A stretch of DNA of 64,000 bases from Bacteroidales bacterium (GCA_900769555.1 CAAGHA010000023.1:17133-81132), one strand, 5' to 3'; positions 25,130 through 35,434 are shown, counted from the first letter of the stretch. The notes: a model not told the origin generated them from the letters alone. A program made the numbers and translations.

Positions 25130-28100
25130 TTAAAAATCAAAATTCAAACCAATCACATAAGTTCTTGGCAACGGATAGACTCCTTTGTCAACACCTTGTT
25201 TAATAGCACTCTCATTAGGGACTTCAGGGTTCAAACCGGAATAGTTGGTAATGGTTCCAAGGTTTTGAACATTGAAGTTGATTCTTAAATTGCTCAAGTG
25301 CAACTTATCGGTATAGCGTTTTGGAACAGTATATCCAATGCTGACATTTTGGAAACGCAAGTAAGAACCATCCTCCACATAACGAGAAGAAATAGTATTT
25401 GCATCAGCACCACCCATAGCCTCAGAACCAGATACCGGCATATTGGTATTGGCATTCTCTACATATTGTGTTCCATCCGGATTGGTTACCACGCGTGCAT
25501 AATCCAAAACTGTAGCCAATTGATTCATATTGTTAGCATCCATACCCTCTAACTTAGAACGCATCAAGTTGTAAACATCATTTCCGTAAGATCCTGCAAT
25601 AAATAGAGACAACGACCATGGACCCCAAGAGAAACGATTATCCATACCAAATGTAAAGTCAGGGTTTGGATCACCAATAAAAGTATAATCATTTTTAGGA
25701 TCTAACTTACCATCCCCATTCAAATCTACATAGTTAACATCTCCAACAGCTGCATCCGTTCTGCCGGTCGCAAGCAACTGTTGAGTATTCTGGATAATGC
25801 CATCCATTTTGTATCCGTAGAACATTCCGGGAGCATAACCAACTTTGTTTTTATGTATATAACGGTTTGCTGATTTGAAAGCATGATACTCATCCAAATC
25901 ACCTCCAACCAAATCTAAGATTTCATTACGCACCTTAGAAAAATTAATTTCTGTATTCCATACAAAATTATGGTCTCCCAACTTCTTATCGATATTGGTA
26001 GTAGTCAAGTTAATATCAAAACCTACGTTTTTGATAGATCCGCCATTAACATTAGGAATAGATGTATAAAGATAAGAAGGATCTGCCAAAGCAGTTCCCG
26101 GATTAGCCTTTACAATCAAATCATCATTTTGTTTGTAGAAAGCATCAAAACTTAAGTTAATACGATCTCTTCTCAAGAAACTTACATCAATACCTCCATT
26201 CACCTGCCAGTTGGTCTCCCACACCAAATAAGGATTTGCATAAATACCATTTATCAAACCGATACCAAATGGTGTATTTTTTTCTGAATAAGAGGTAATG
26301 TGTGCCATGTCTTGTCCTGCATTACCGGTTTGACCATACCCCAAACGAAGTTTCAATTGTGTAATCGCATTCTTGATGTCGTTGTCTTTCATGAAAGACT
26401 CTTGATCAATACGCCAAGCGGCACCAAAAGATGGGAAGAAATCCCAACGATTTTCAGGAGCCAATGTAGAAGAACCATCAAAACGACCGGTTGCTGTCAA
26501 CAAATAACGTTCATCATAGTTATAGTTCAAACGAGCAAAATAAGACATCATAGAAGAAGCTCCTTTGTATCCGGAAATCGGACCATCAACACCAAGAACA
26601 GTATTTTGAAAATCAGGATCGATAAAACGTTCATTATCTCCATATCCATTTTTAGTCACACTTGTTCCTTCCCAAGTAGCTCTCCATGTTTCGTAACCCA
26701 ACATTGCACCTAAACGATGTTTTTTAGAAGCACCCATCTTCACCTCATAATTCAAAGTAGAGGCAAAACGCCAATACATATTGTTTCTCAAATAGAACTT
26801 CTGGCTGTTTGCCTTTTCATCATTCGAATTAGGCAATGCAGGTGAAAAACGTTGTTCTTGAGAACCTGTATAATCAATACCAAACTCATTTCTCCAAGAG
26901 ATATTTAGAGGGAATTGAATGGTTGCATGCACTTGACCGATTACATTGTTTGCATACGAATAAATAGGCGACTGATTAGCCAAACGAACTGCATTATCCT
27001 TTACATCAGATGCAGATGTTCCACTTAATACCTTGTAACTACCATCAAAATCCGTTGGAGCCAAAGTTGGAGGCGTAATCAATGCTTGGTGCAGCATTGT
27101 TTCATCAATAACAGTATTAGCAATCCCTTCCAAATCTCCTTCTGAGTCAGCATCAAAACCTGCTTGTTTTGTCTTATTGGAACGAGTATAAGCCAACGAA
27201 ATACCGGTACGCAACCACTTCTTGACTTGAGACTCCACATTGGCTCTACCATTGAAACGTTGATAATCTGTATTAATCACAACACCATTTTGTTTGGTAT
27301 AACCTAAAGAGAAGGCATATTGTGTCTCCTTAGAACCTCCTGTGATGGAGATTTGGTGATTGTGACCAATGGCAGTGCGGAAAATCTCATCTTGCCAATC
27401 TGTTCCATTTCCACCAAAACGATTTACCGCCACCAATTCCGCACTCGGACTATTACCTGAGAATGATGCAACCACAGCCGGGTCTGAATAGAAAGAGGCA
27501 TACTCTTGCAAATTCATCAAATCGTAGGTATTAGAAGCATTTGCCACAGAGAAATTACCTGAGTAAGCAATCTTTGCACCACCCTCTTTACCTTTTCTTG
27601 TAGTAATCATGATAACTCCATTTGCGGCGCGAGAACCATAGATAGCGGTAGCAGAAGCATCTTTCAATACCTCCATAGACACGATATCAGCAGGGTTGAT
27701 AGAAGCCAACGGATTAGCATCCGCACTCTGTTTACCACCACCAATCGGCATACCATCCACCACATACAATGGAGATGTATTACCTGTCAAGGTAGAGACA
27801 CCTCGGATACGAACAGAAGCTTCAGAACCCGGCTGTCCGGAACTTGAAGAAACTTGCACACCGGAAACACGTCCTGCCAAGGCTTGGTCAACAGAAACAG
27901 TAGTTTGAGCCTTCATAGCCTCTTCACCCAAAGATGATAGAGATCCCGTCAAGTCACTCTTTCTCATCTTACCATAACCTACCTCAACCACAACGTCTTC
28001 AAGCATTTTAGAATCCTCTTCCAAAGAGATATTCAACACAGAAGGTGTTTTTGCAGTCACCTTTTGAGTTTTTGTTGTATATCCCATGTAAGAGATTTCC

Positions 28101-28297
28101 AACACATCACCATTATTCACGGAAATTGAATAATTTCCATCCATGTCTGTAGCAACACCTGTCGATGTTCCCTTAATCACGACGCTTGCTCCCGGCAAAC
28201 CTCCCATCGCATCGGAGACTGTTCCGGAAATGGTGCGTTGCGCCATCAATCCGAAGCATGCACAGAGCATCGTCAAAGAAAATAAAAATCTTTTCAT
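25130..28297 (-). CDS. SusC/RagA-family TonB-dependent outer-membrane transporter
   Basis: A 1055-residue TonB-dependent transporter. It has a signal peptide (to about LMAQ, residue 19), a carboxypeptidase-regulatory-like domain (about 22-98, GTVSDAMGGLPGASVVIKGTS), a plug with VRIRGVSTLTGNTSPLYVVDGMP and ATAIYGSRAANGVIMITTRKG, and a 22-strand-type barrel ending YVIGLNFDF. The family imports oligosaccharides or peptides together with SusD partners. This is the first gene of a three-gene operon. Confidence 0.95.
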   Translation of the reverse strand: MKRFLFSLTMLCACFGLMAQRTISGTVSDAMGGLPGASVVIKGTSTGVATDMDGNYSISVNNGDVLEISYMGYTTKTQKVTAKTPSVLNISLEEDSKMLEDVVVEVGYGKMRKSDLTGSLSSLGEEAMKAQTTVSVDQALAGRVSGVQVSSSSGQPGSEASVRIRGVSTLTGNTSPLYVVDGMPIGGGKQSADANPLASINPADIVSMEVLKDASATAIYGSRAANGVIMITTRKGKEGGAKIAYSGNFSVANASNTYDLMNLQEYASFYSDPAVVASFSGNSPSAELVAVNRFGGNGTDWQDEIFRTAIGHNHQISITGGSKETQYAFSLGYTKQNGVVINTDYQRFNGRANVESQVKKWLRTGISLAYTRSNKTKQAGFDADSEGDLEGIANTVIDETMLHQALITPPTLAPTDFDGSYKVLSGTSASDVKDNAVRLANQSPIYSYANNVIGQVHATIQFPLNISWRNEFGIDYTGSQEQRFSPALPNSNDEKANSQKFYLRNNMYWRFASTLNYEVKMGASKKHRLGAMLGYETWRATWEGTSVTKNGYGDNERFIDPDFQNTVLGVDGPISGYKGASSMMSYFARLNYNYDERYLLTATGRFDGSSTLAPENRWDFFPSFGAAWRIDQESFMKDNDIKNAITQLKLRLGYGQTGNAGQDMAHITSYSEKNTPFGIGLINGIYANPYLVWETNWQVNGGIDVSFLRRDRINLSFDAFYKQNDDLIVKANPGTALADPSYLYTSIPNVNGGSIKNVGFDINLTTTNIDKKLGDHNFVWNTEINFSKVRNEILDLVGGDLDEYHAFKSANRYIHKNKVGYAPGMFYGYKMDGIIQNTQQLLATGRTDAAVGDVNYVDLNGDGKLDPKNDYTFIGDPNPDFTFGMDNRFSWGPWSLSLFIAGSYGNDVYNLMRSKLEGMDANNMNQLATVLDYARVVTNPDGTQYVENANTNMPVSGSEAMGGADANTISSRYVEDGSYLRFQNVSIGYTVPKRYTDKLHLSNLRINFNVQNLGTITNYSGLNPEVPNESAIKQGVDKGVYPLPRTYVIGLNFDF

Positions 28298-28450
28298 TTT
28301 AAAATAGATTATTAATTAATATTAAAAAAATTATTTATTCTCACTTTTAGTATAGCTTGTTAGATGATTCCCAACCTCTTTTTAAGATTCACAAAAATAA
28401 TCCATTTTGAATTTGAAACATCTAATTACACTCATTACAAAAATGAGTTA

Positions 28451-28458
28451 CAAATATA
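28451..28458 (-). promoter_or_regulatory. Candidate -7 box upstream of susC
   Basis: On the minus strand it reads TATATTTG, a full match to TAnnTTTG, about 155 bases before the susC ATG. No good TTTG lies at the expected distance. A second TATTTTTG box at about 28401 is an alternative. Confidence 0.3.
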
Positions 28459-28795
28459 ATCGAAACAATCGAATAAATTACATTTTTTCACATAAAATTT
28501 ACTTGATTAACATTTACACTTACACCTAATTCTCCACTTAACAAAATCTACTAACCTCCTTTCTTGCATTCATTGAATTTAAACGTAATCATCACACTTA
28601 CAATATACTTTATTCTTCTTTATATAACTTTTAGCAAAAACATCTTTACCCAATTTACAGGTTCGCTTAGAATGGATTGTACACCTCCATCTAATCAAGT
28701 TCTCATTAAAAACAAATCAAAAATCATGCCAAAATATGTTAAATATTGGATTTTGTCGATAAAATTTTCCATTTTATCTAATATTTATGATTTGC

Positions 28796-28819
28796 GGACG
28801 CTGCATGCAGCGTCCCTAC
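28796..28819 (+). repeat. Single REP-like palindrome
   Basis: A perfect 20-base palindrome, GGACGCTGCA with its mirror (28796-28815), is followed by CTAC, so GTAG heads it on the minus strand. It has the same architecture as the palindromes at 22181-22451 but a different stem sequence. The rest of the 745-base gap between susC and the CoA-transferase (28298-29042) holds only AT-rich sequence, the candidate susC promoter and a terminator. Confidence 0.65.
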
Positions 28820-28975
28820 AAGCCAACTTTCAACCGGGTAAATTGATATTGTCTAATTATCAATGTTTTAGCAATTTATTCTTTTTTGTGTCCTACTAAT
28901 CTTTATTTTTTTTAGAGTGAAAGTTGTGCTAAAAAAAAAATCATTTTTTTATTTTCAACAGGTAGAAATACCATA

Positions 28976-29019
28976 AAAATAACGTGGATTCGACAAATTA
29001 TAATTCATCAAATCCACGT
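28976..29019 (-). terminator. Terminator of the CoA-transferase gene
   Basis: On the minus strand ACGTGGATTTGA and TCGAATCCACGT form a stem of about twelve bases with one mismatch, followed by TATTTTT. It lies about 25 bases past the stop codon at 29043. Confidence 0.75.
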
Positions 29020-29042
29020 ATATAATATATGATTCCTATAAC

Positions 29043-30539
29043 TTATTTTTCGTAATCTGCCCAATTGGTATTGCGCATATCACCGCTCTTTGCAAATTCA
29101 ACATGCATACCCAATGATTGTGGCAACGTATGAGGAGTGTGGGTCTTTTTCGCCAATTTAAGATAATCCCACATCAATTCCTTATAATCCGGATGAACAC
29201 AATTTTGAATAATCGTTTCAGCTCTCTGAATTGGAGATTTTGCACGCAAATCAGCCACTCCATGTTCCGTCACCAACACTTTTACAGAGTGTTCACTTTG
29301 GTCTGTATGACTTACCATTGGAACAATTGGAGAAATCTTTCCATCTTTCTGCGTTGAAGGGCAAGTGTAAATGGAAATATAAGCATTTCTTGTAAAATCT
29401 CCTGCTCCTCCAATACCATTCATCATCTTCGTTCCTAGAACATGAGTAGAGTTCACATTCCCAAATATATCAGCTTCCAAGGCTGTGTTAATCGTTAATA
29501 AGCCTAAACGACGAACCACCTCCGGATGGTTAGACATCTCACTCGGACGAAGCACCAAACGTTGCTTAAAGAAGTCTAAGTTTCCATAAATATCAGACAA
29601 CACCGGATCGGTAACTGTCAAAGAACAACCGCTTGCAAAGGTAACTCGACCCTCTTTCATTAACGAGATAACAGAATCTTGTATCACCTCTGTGTACATC
29701 GTAAATGGAGGAACATCTTTATTTGCTCCTAATGAGCCTAATACGGCATTTGCAACATTTCCCACACCGGATTGTATTGGTAAAAATGATGCAGGAATAA
29801 TTCCTTTTTTCAATTCTTGCGCAAGAAAATCGGCAACGTTCTGACCAATCTTCATGGTTGTTTCATCAGCCGGAGAAAATGGTGCAGTTCCATTTTTAGC
29901 ATCCGACTCAACAACTGCAACGACCTTCTTTGGATCAATTTTTAAAACCTCGGATCCTGCTCTATCTTTTACTGTATAAATCGGAATTTCTCTTCTACAA
30001 GGAGGATCTGCCGGCTCATAAATATCATGAATTCCTCGCAACTCTTTCGGATGATTGTGATTCAATTCAATAATGATATGTTCTGCCAAACGAGCCACTG
30101 TAGCTATAATTCCAACTCCGGCAGTCAACACAACCTCTCCATTCTCCGTGATATCCGCAGCTTCAATAATTGCCATATCCATCTTACCATAGAACCCATA
30201 ACGGATATCTTGCGCAAGATGAGATAAGTGAGCATCGGCATAATGGATGTCTTGAGAATTAATTCCTGTTCTTAAATCTTTATTACTCTGATAAGGTGTT
30301 CTAAAATTAATCGCATGCGCTCTTGCCAATGCCCCATCTAAAGCATCACCTGTTGACGCCCCGGTAAACACATTTACACGAAATTCATTCCCTTTTGCAT
30401 GCTCTTCTTCTGCCAATTTTGCAATTGCTGTTGGAACCAACTTAGGTGCTCCGGATACTGTAAATCCGCTGAAACCTATGTTATAACCATTTTTCACAAA
30501 TCTTGCGGCTTCTTCTGCCGTCATGTAATTGTACGCCAT
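29043..30539 (-). CDS. Acetyl-CoA hydrolase/transferase family, probable succinate CoA-transferase
   Basis: A 498-residue class I CoA-transferase. It shows GFSGFTVSGAPKLVP near the start, the VFTGASTGD segment, QSGVGNVANAVLGSLG, and MYTEVIQDS, whose glutamate fits the catalytic residue that forms the glutamyl-CoA intermediate. The closest functional analogues exchange CoA between succinate and acetate (or propionate), which fits succinate- and acetate-forming fermentation in Bacteroidales. It is transcribed alone. The exact acid pair used is inferred. Confidence 0.85.
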   Translation of the reverse strand: MAYNYMTAEEAARFVKNGYNIGFSGFTVSGAPKLVPTAIAKLAEEEHAKGNEFRVNVFTGASTGDALDGALARAHAINFRTPYQSNKDLRTGINSQDIHYADAHLSHLAQDIRYGFYGKMDMAIIEAADITENGEVVLTAGVGIIATVARLAEHIIIELNHNHPKELRGIHDIYEPADPPCRREIPIYTVKDRAGSEVLKIDPKKVVAVVESDAKNGTAPFSPADETTMKIGQNVADFLAQELKKGIIPASFLPIQSGVGNVANAVLGSLGANKDVPPFTMYTEVIQDSVISLMKEGRVTFASGCSLTVTDPVLSDIYGNLDFFKQRLVLRPSEMSNHPEVVRRLGLLTINTALEADIFGNVNSTHVLGTKMMNGIGGAGDFTRNAYISIYTCPSTQKDGKISPIVPMVSHTDQSEHSVKVLVTEHGVADLRAKSPIQRAETIIQNCVHPDYKELMWDYLKLAKKTHTPHTLPQSLGMHVEFAKSGDMRNTNWADYEK

Positions 30540-30579
30540 AAATAATTTCTTAAAACTACCTTAATACAAAAAATTTGCA

Positions 30580-30587
30580 CAAAGGTA
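30580..30587 (-). promoter_or_regulatory. Candidate -7 box for the CoA-transferase
   Basis: On the minus strand it reads TACCTTTG, matching TAnnTTTG, 41 bases upstream of the ATG and followed by GCA as in many Bacteroidota promoters. A clear TTTG at -33 is not seen. Confidence 0.45.
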
Positions 30588-30618
30588 ATTATTTTTTTTG
30601 TATTACTTCCTATTTTAA

Positions 30619-32547
30619 TTACCTATAACTTTCTAATTCCTCACTCAATAACTCCCATTCATACATTCGTTGCTCTAATTCATGCTGTTTCTTTTTGTAC
30701 TCTTCAAATAGAACGGAGTCATTTGCTCTTTCAGGATTACTCAATTCCAGCTCTATTTCGGACAATCTTGTCTCTATCGAAAGAATTGCTGATTCTGTCT
30801 CTGCTACTTGTTTTTCGACTTTCCTGATTTTTTTTGCAACCTCTTTCTGTGCCTCGTATGAGAGTTTATTTTCTTTTACTTCTTCTGCCTTTTCTTCTTT
30901 TATTTGAGTTCTATTTGCCACATCCAACTCTCGTAAACTCTCCATCTTCTTAGTTTTCAAGAAATCGTAAATTCCCCCTATATGTTCTCTTACTTTATGA
31001 TTGGAAAATTCATATACCTTATCTACTAAACCATCCAAAAATTCTCTATCGTGAGAAACTATCACTACTGTTCCATTAAAGGATTTAATCGCCTCTTTCA
31101 GCACATCTTTGGAGCGCATATCCAAATGATTGGTTGGCTCATCTAAAACTAAAAAATTCACCGGCTCCAACAATAATCTAATCATAGCCAAACGGGTTCG
31201 TTCTCCTCCCGACAAAACTTTAACTTTTTTATCTGATGCCTCCCCTCCAAACATGAATGCTCCTAATATATCGCGTATCTTCGTACGAATATCTCCAGTA
31301 GCAACATGGTCTATTGTCTCAAATACAGTATGCTCTCCATTCAATAATGAAGCTTGATTTTGCGCAAAATAGCCAATTTTCACCAAATGTCCCAACTTCA
31401 ATTCTCCACTATAATCCACCTGATCCATAATACATTTAACCAATGTGGTCTTACCTTCTCCGTTTTTTCCCACAAAAGCAACTTTCTCACCCCTCTTGAT
31501 TGTAATATCTATATCATCCAATATCACTTTTTCTCCATATTTCTTAGTGAGTTTTATAGCCTCTAACGTAATGGTTCCGGAATGTGGTGCAGGCGGAAAT
31601 TTTAGCCTCAACATGGCATTATCTTCATCATCAACCTCTATAATATCCAATTTTTCCAACTGCTTAATGCGAGATTGTACTTGATTGGCTTTACTGGCTT
31701 TATATCGAAATCGCTCTATGAAATCTTCCGTGTCTTGAATCTGTTTCTGTTGGTTTTCGTATGCTCTTAATTGCTGTTCTCTACGCTCTTTTCGTAATTC
31801 TACATATTGCGAATAAGATACTTTGTAATCGTAAATTTTCCCTAATGATATTTCTATCGTACGATTGGTAACTGCATCTATGAATGCTCTATCATGGGAT
31901 ACTAATAACAAGGCACTTCCACTTGTTTTTAAGAAATCTTCTAACCATTGAATCGACTCTATATCCAAATGATTAGTAGGCTCATCCAACAATAATACAT
32001 CGGGCTTTTTTAGCAATATTTTCGCCAACTCGATTCGCATTCTCCATCCTCCACTAAATTCGTTGGTTTGTCGTGAAAAATCACTTCTTAAAAAGCCTAA
32101 TCCTAACAATGTTTTTTCAACTTCTCCTTTGTAATTACTTACTCCTAATAAATCCAACTTTTCGTTGGCTACGGTTAATTCATCTATTAATTGCTGATAT
32201 TCAACTGAATCATAATCCTCTCGCAAAGCTAATTCTTCTGATATATGATTTACTTTTTGTTGCAAATCCATTAAATAAGAAAAAGATTTCTCTGCTTCTT
32301 CTAAGACTGTCAATCCATCTTCTAGTTCCATTTGCTGAGGCAAATAACCTATGGTTATCTCCTTCGGAAAGGATATTGAACCCTCCGATGCAGACTGCAA
32401 TCCTGCGAATATTTTTAACATCGTACTTTTCCCTGCTCCATTCTTACCTACTAAGGCTATACGATCCCGCGGATTCACTACAAATGAAATGTCTTCAAAC
32501 AAACTTAAACTACCGAAACGAACAGAAACTTTATCTACTGATATCAT
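30619..32547 (-). CDS. ABC-F family ATP-binding protein
   Basis: A 642-residue soluble protein with two ABC ATPase domains and no membrane helices. Domain 1 has VGKNGAGKST, the FSGGWRMR signature and LLLDEPTNHLD. Domain 2 has VGKNGEGKTT, LSGGERTRL and LVLDEPTNHLD. An arginine/lysine-rich linker lies between them, and a coiled coil forms roughly residues 545-640. ABC-F proteins act on the ribosome in translation quality control or antibiotic protection. The long C-terminal coiled coil suggests the housekeeping Uup/YbiT-like side, but that is inference. Confidence 0.92.
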   Translation of the reverse strand: MISVDKVSVRFGSLSLFEDISFVVNPRDRIALVGKNGAGKSTMLKIFAGLQSASEGSISFPKEITIGYLPQQMELEDGLTVLEEAEKSFSYLMDLQQKVNHISEELALREDYDSVEYQQLIDELTVANEKLDLLGVSNYKGEVEKTLLGLGFLRSDFSRQTNEFSGGWRMRIELAKILLKKPDVLLLDEPTNHLDIESIQWLEDFLKTSGSALLLVSHDRAFIDAVTNRTIEISLGKIYDYKVSYSQYVELRKERREQQLRAYENQQKQIQDTEDFIERFRYKASKANQVQSRIKQLEKLDIIEVDDEDNAMLRLKFPPAPHSGTITLEAIKLTKKYGEKVILDDIDITIKRGEKVAFVGKNGEGKTTLVKCIMDQVDYSGELKLGHLVKIGYFAQNQASLLNGEHTVFETIDHVATGDIRTKIRDILGAFMFGGEASDKKVKVLSGGERTRLAMIRLLLEPVNFLVLDEPTNHLDMRSKDVLKEAIKSFNGTVVIVSHDREFLDGLVDKVYEFSNHKVREHIGGIYDFLKTKKMESLRELDVANRTQIKEEKAEEVKENKLSYEAQKEVAKKIRKVEKQVAETESAILSIETRLSEIELELSNPERANDSVLFEEYKKKQHELEQRMYEWELLSEELESYR

Positions 32548-32581
32548 ATTTAACTAGTTATTCTGATGAATGTTGTTTTAT

Positions 32582-32636
32582 TGCAACTTCCATAAATTGC
32601 TGTTTTTAATCGTTACGTCCAAATTAGAAGTTGCTT
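32582..32636. repeat. Dispersed inverted-repeat element, miniature copy D
   Basis: About 55 bases bounded by TGCAACTTCCATAAATT and AAATTAGAAGTTGCTT, which mirror each other. The inner part of the full element is missing. It lies in the leader of the ABC-F gene, between a TATCTTTG box at 32763-32770 and the ATG at 32547. Confidence 0.5.
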
Positions 32637-32762
32637 AAAATTTATCTTGAGATTCATTATGATTGATTTTGAATCGCTTTTATCTTGCTTTTTTACAAAT
32701 TCTTAGTTTCAGACGTTTTTGAATCTAATTTATAACTGTTGCAGTGTTTTACATTTTTTTTG

Positions 32763-32770
32763 CAAAGATA
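32763..32770 (-). promoter_or_regulatory. Candidate -7 box for the ABC-F gene
   Basis: On the minus strand it reads TATCTTTG, followed by GCA. It would give a leader of more than 200 bases that includes the miniature repeat at 32582-32636. No clear -33 element is visible. Confidence 0.4.
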
Positions 32771-32954
32771 CAAGAAGTTCTCAAAATTCACGGAAAATTT
32801 ATTTCGAGTAGAAAAAATATTGTTTAGGAAGCTTTGAGTGCTAAAAAACATTCCTTGACGAATCTCAAAATAAATTTCAAACAACATCAGAATAATTTAT
32901 TATTTTTCTATATTTGCACGATACGACTTAAGGATAATTAAGGTGATTAATTTA

Positions 32955-33138
32955 AGGTAAGTTCTATAATTTAGGTCGAGATGATTTTAATTGGAATTTT
33001 GCTTAGGCTGATTATATTTGCAAGAGAGCAATGCGAACATCGTGACTAAATGAATATAAGCAAGATAAGTGAAAATAGATTCAAAAGCATCCGAAAGAGA
33101 ATTTGTAATAAAAAAATTGTAATTTATAGAAGTAGCCT
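32955..33138 (+). repeat. Dispersed inverted-repeat element, full copy E
   Basis: A 184-base copy with left end AGGTAAGTTCTATAATTTAG and right end TGTAATTTATAGAAGTAGCC, inverted relative to each other. It contains the family's GTCGAGATGATTTT block and a partly decayed central palindrome (GCAATGCGAACATCG). The rest of the gap to the next gene (33139-33367) shows nothing I can name. Confidence 0.8.
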
Positions 33139-33367
33139 TAGATGTTGTTTAAATTTTATTTCGCGCATATTTGAGAATCATTTTTGAATATATTTTAATT
33201 TGCTCTTTTGCCGTTAATAACGGACTATTATCAAAAAGGTGAATAAAAATAGAGCAAAAACGATTGTAAAAATGCCGAAAGTTATGATTTGAATCTGCAT
33301 ATATAAATTCTCAATAAAATTTAAAAACAGCTTCTTAATACAACAAATAATTATTGATCGACTCAAA

Positions 33368-35434
33368 ATGAAAAAAAAACTTATTTATATTGTTGGAAGT
33401 TTACTCCTTGCTATCAGCGCAATCAGTATCTACATCTACACTTGTCGAACCTCTATCGCAGAGTCTTATTTATCTGAAAAACTAATCGAAATTGAAAATA
33501 AATATGATTTCGATATTAAATATGACAATTTAGAAGTCTTAGGTATCAATTCTGTCTTTCTGAATAATTTGAAAATAATCCCCAAAAAGGAAAAATTTTT
33601 CTCCTTATTTCTTAATAAAGCAGAAGTTCAGATTGATTTAATATCGCTGCTAAAAGATAAATTTTACATCCGAACTATACGAATGGATGGTTTGACAATT
33701 AAAATTGAACAAGGTGATGCTGAAAACAACTCAAATTCGCCTCAAGATTCTTCATTTTGTCTCATTTCTAAATTGCAAAAATTCACCAAACGATTTTCAA
33801 CTCTTACTAAAATATTAACACCCGAATCAGATCTCCCAAACGATATTTTATTGACAGAAGTAAATATCTCTATCGGGAATAAAAAACATAAAACCCTTTT
33901 TTATCTTCCTGAAGTAACTTTTTTAGGGAATAGTGTTTATTCTCAAATTTTGGTAAAAGAAAATTTCATTAACGAAGTAGGTAGTAACTCTTTTAATAAT
34001 AATCAGTATTTTATTATTGAAGGTGATTTAAAATCTATAGGGAAAGAAAATAATTTTAAGTTCTACTCTTTAGGTGATGAATCAACAGAAATTCCTTTTT
34101 TTAAACAAAAATTTAATACTTCTTTAAAGTTTGACACTCTCTTCTTAAAAGCAACAATCGATAAGAATAAAAATGATGACGTTATTGCCAAAGGAAATCT
34201 AGCCTTTTTTAACCTTTTCATAAACAATCCTCGCATTTCGAAAAACGAACTTCAAATCAATTATAGCGATTTGCAGTTTCAAACTCTCTTTAGCGATAAA
34301 TATTTTGAAATTGATAGTTCTAGTGTTTTTCGGATTAATGATATTGAGGGAAAAGTACACTTGTATTTGGGAAATAAAAAAAATCCTATTGTTCAACTTA
34401 GTTTAAAAACAGATTCATTCCCATCTTCTAATCTATTCAACTCGTTACCAAGCGGTTGCTGTAACAACCTAAAGGGTATTGAGACCGAGGGAAACTTATT
34501 GTTTAACCTTCAACTAAAATTAGATATGGAGAATATTGATAGTTTGAAATTTGCATCTGAACTTTCTTCTAAAAGTTTTAACATCACAAAGTATGGAACT
34601 ACCGATTTTCGCGAAGCAAACGGACCTATGCTCTATAATGTTTATGACGAAAATAATCAGTTGGAAATTCAATATGAAATGAGCGAAGAAAATGTTAATT
34701 TCCGAAAATTGGAGGATATATCTCCTTACTTAAAAAGTGCTGTTATGTTCTCTGAAGATGGTATGTTTTTTCATCATAAAGGGTTTATTGATGAAGCTAT
34801 CAGGGCTTCTATTATCAAAAACATCAAAGAGAAACGGTTTGCTCGCGGTGGAAGTACAATCTCTATGCAACTTGTTAAAAATTTATGGTTAAGCAAAGAT
34901 AAAACTGCTTCTAGAAAATTGGAAGAGGCTCTTATCGTTTGGATGATTGAAAATGAACGTTTGGTTTCGAAAGAAAGAATGCTTGAGTTATATTTAAACA
35001 TCATTGAATGGGGTCCTCACATCTATGGAGCCTCCCAAGCTTCTCATTTCTACTTTAATAAGGATGTAGATAAACTATCTCTAAATGAAGCTATATTTAT
35101 GGCAAGCATTATCCCTAGACCCAAGAAATTCCATTGGTACTTTGATAAAGAACGGAAACTCAAACCTTTTCTTCAAGATTACTATCAACTTATCGGAACA
35201 AAGATGTTGAAACGAGGGGTAATCACTGAACGTCAATTGGAAAAGCTTGAAGCAAATGTTAAAATATCAGGACACGCAATAGCTTATTTGCACCATGCTA
35301 AAGATGAGGATGTTACATTAAAAACGGATACAACATCTTTTAATAATTTAATTAAAACAGATTCGTTACGTATAATCGATGATCTAAATTTTTATTTCCC
35401 GAACGATGAAAATATTCAAAACCAATCAAATTAA
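33368..35434 (+). CDS. Glycosyltransferase-51 peptidoglycan transglycosylase with long N-terminal region
   Basis: A 688-residue membrane-anchored protein. One N-terminal helix (about 4-24) is followed by some 420 residues of beta-rich sequence resembling AsmA-like periplasmic domains, then a GT51 domain (about 450-600). The transglycosylase motifs are SEDGMFFHHKGF with the catalytic glutamate, RGGSTISMQLVKNLWL, RKLEEAL and ELYLNIIEWGPHIYGA. No transpeptidase domain follows, so it should polymerise glycan strands only. The AsmA resemblance is a pattern-level impression. The last 29 bases overlap the next gene in another frame. Confidence 0.85.
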   Translation: MKKKLIYIVGSLLLAISAISIYIYTCRTSIAESYLSEKLIEIENKYDFDIKYDNLEVLGINSVFLNNLKIIPKKEKFFSLFLNKAEVQIDLISLLKDKFYIRTIRMDGLTIKIEQGDAENNSNSPQDSSFCLISKLQKFTKRFSTLTKILTPESDLPNDILLTEVNISIGNKKHKTLFYLPEVTFLGNSVYSQILVKENFINEVGSNSFNNNQYFIIEGDLKSIGKENNFKFYSLGDESTEIPFFKQKFNTSLKFDTLFLKATIDKNKNDDVIAKGNLAFFNLFINNPRISKNELQINYSDLQFQTLFSDKYFEIDSSSVFRINDIEGKVHLYLGNKKNPIVQLSLKTDSFPSSNLFNSLPSGCCNNLKGIETEGNLLFNLQLKLDMENIDSLKFASELSSKSFNITKYGTTDFREANGPMLYNVYDENNQLEIQYEMSEENVNFRKLEDISPYLKSAVMFSEDGMFFHHKGFIDEAIRASIIKNIKEKRFARGGSTISMQLVKNLWLSKDKTASRKLEEALIVWMIENERLVSKERMLELYLNIIEWGPHIYGASQASHFYFNKDVDKLSLNEAIFMASIIPRPKKFHWYFDKERKLKPFLQDYYQLIGTKMLKRGVITERQLEKLEANVKISGHAIAYLHHAKDEDVTLKTDTTSFNNLIKTDSLRIIDDLNFYFPNDENIQNQSN

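Noticed and set aside
28564..28899. Plus-strand open frame of 111 codons
   Set aside because: It starts with TTG, runs through AT-rich intergenic DNA and the REP palindrome, and resembles no protein.
30619..32547. ABC-F protein as an antibiotic-resistance determinant
   Set aside because: The long C-terminal coiled coil and housekeeping surroundings fit a general ABC-F factor better; nothing here marks a resistance subtype.
32693..32887. Minus-strand frame of 64 codons upstream of the ABC-F gene
   Set aside because: It overlaps the candidate promoter region, is very AT-rich, and has no recognisable protein pattern.
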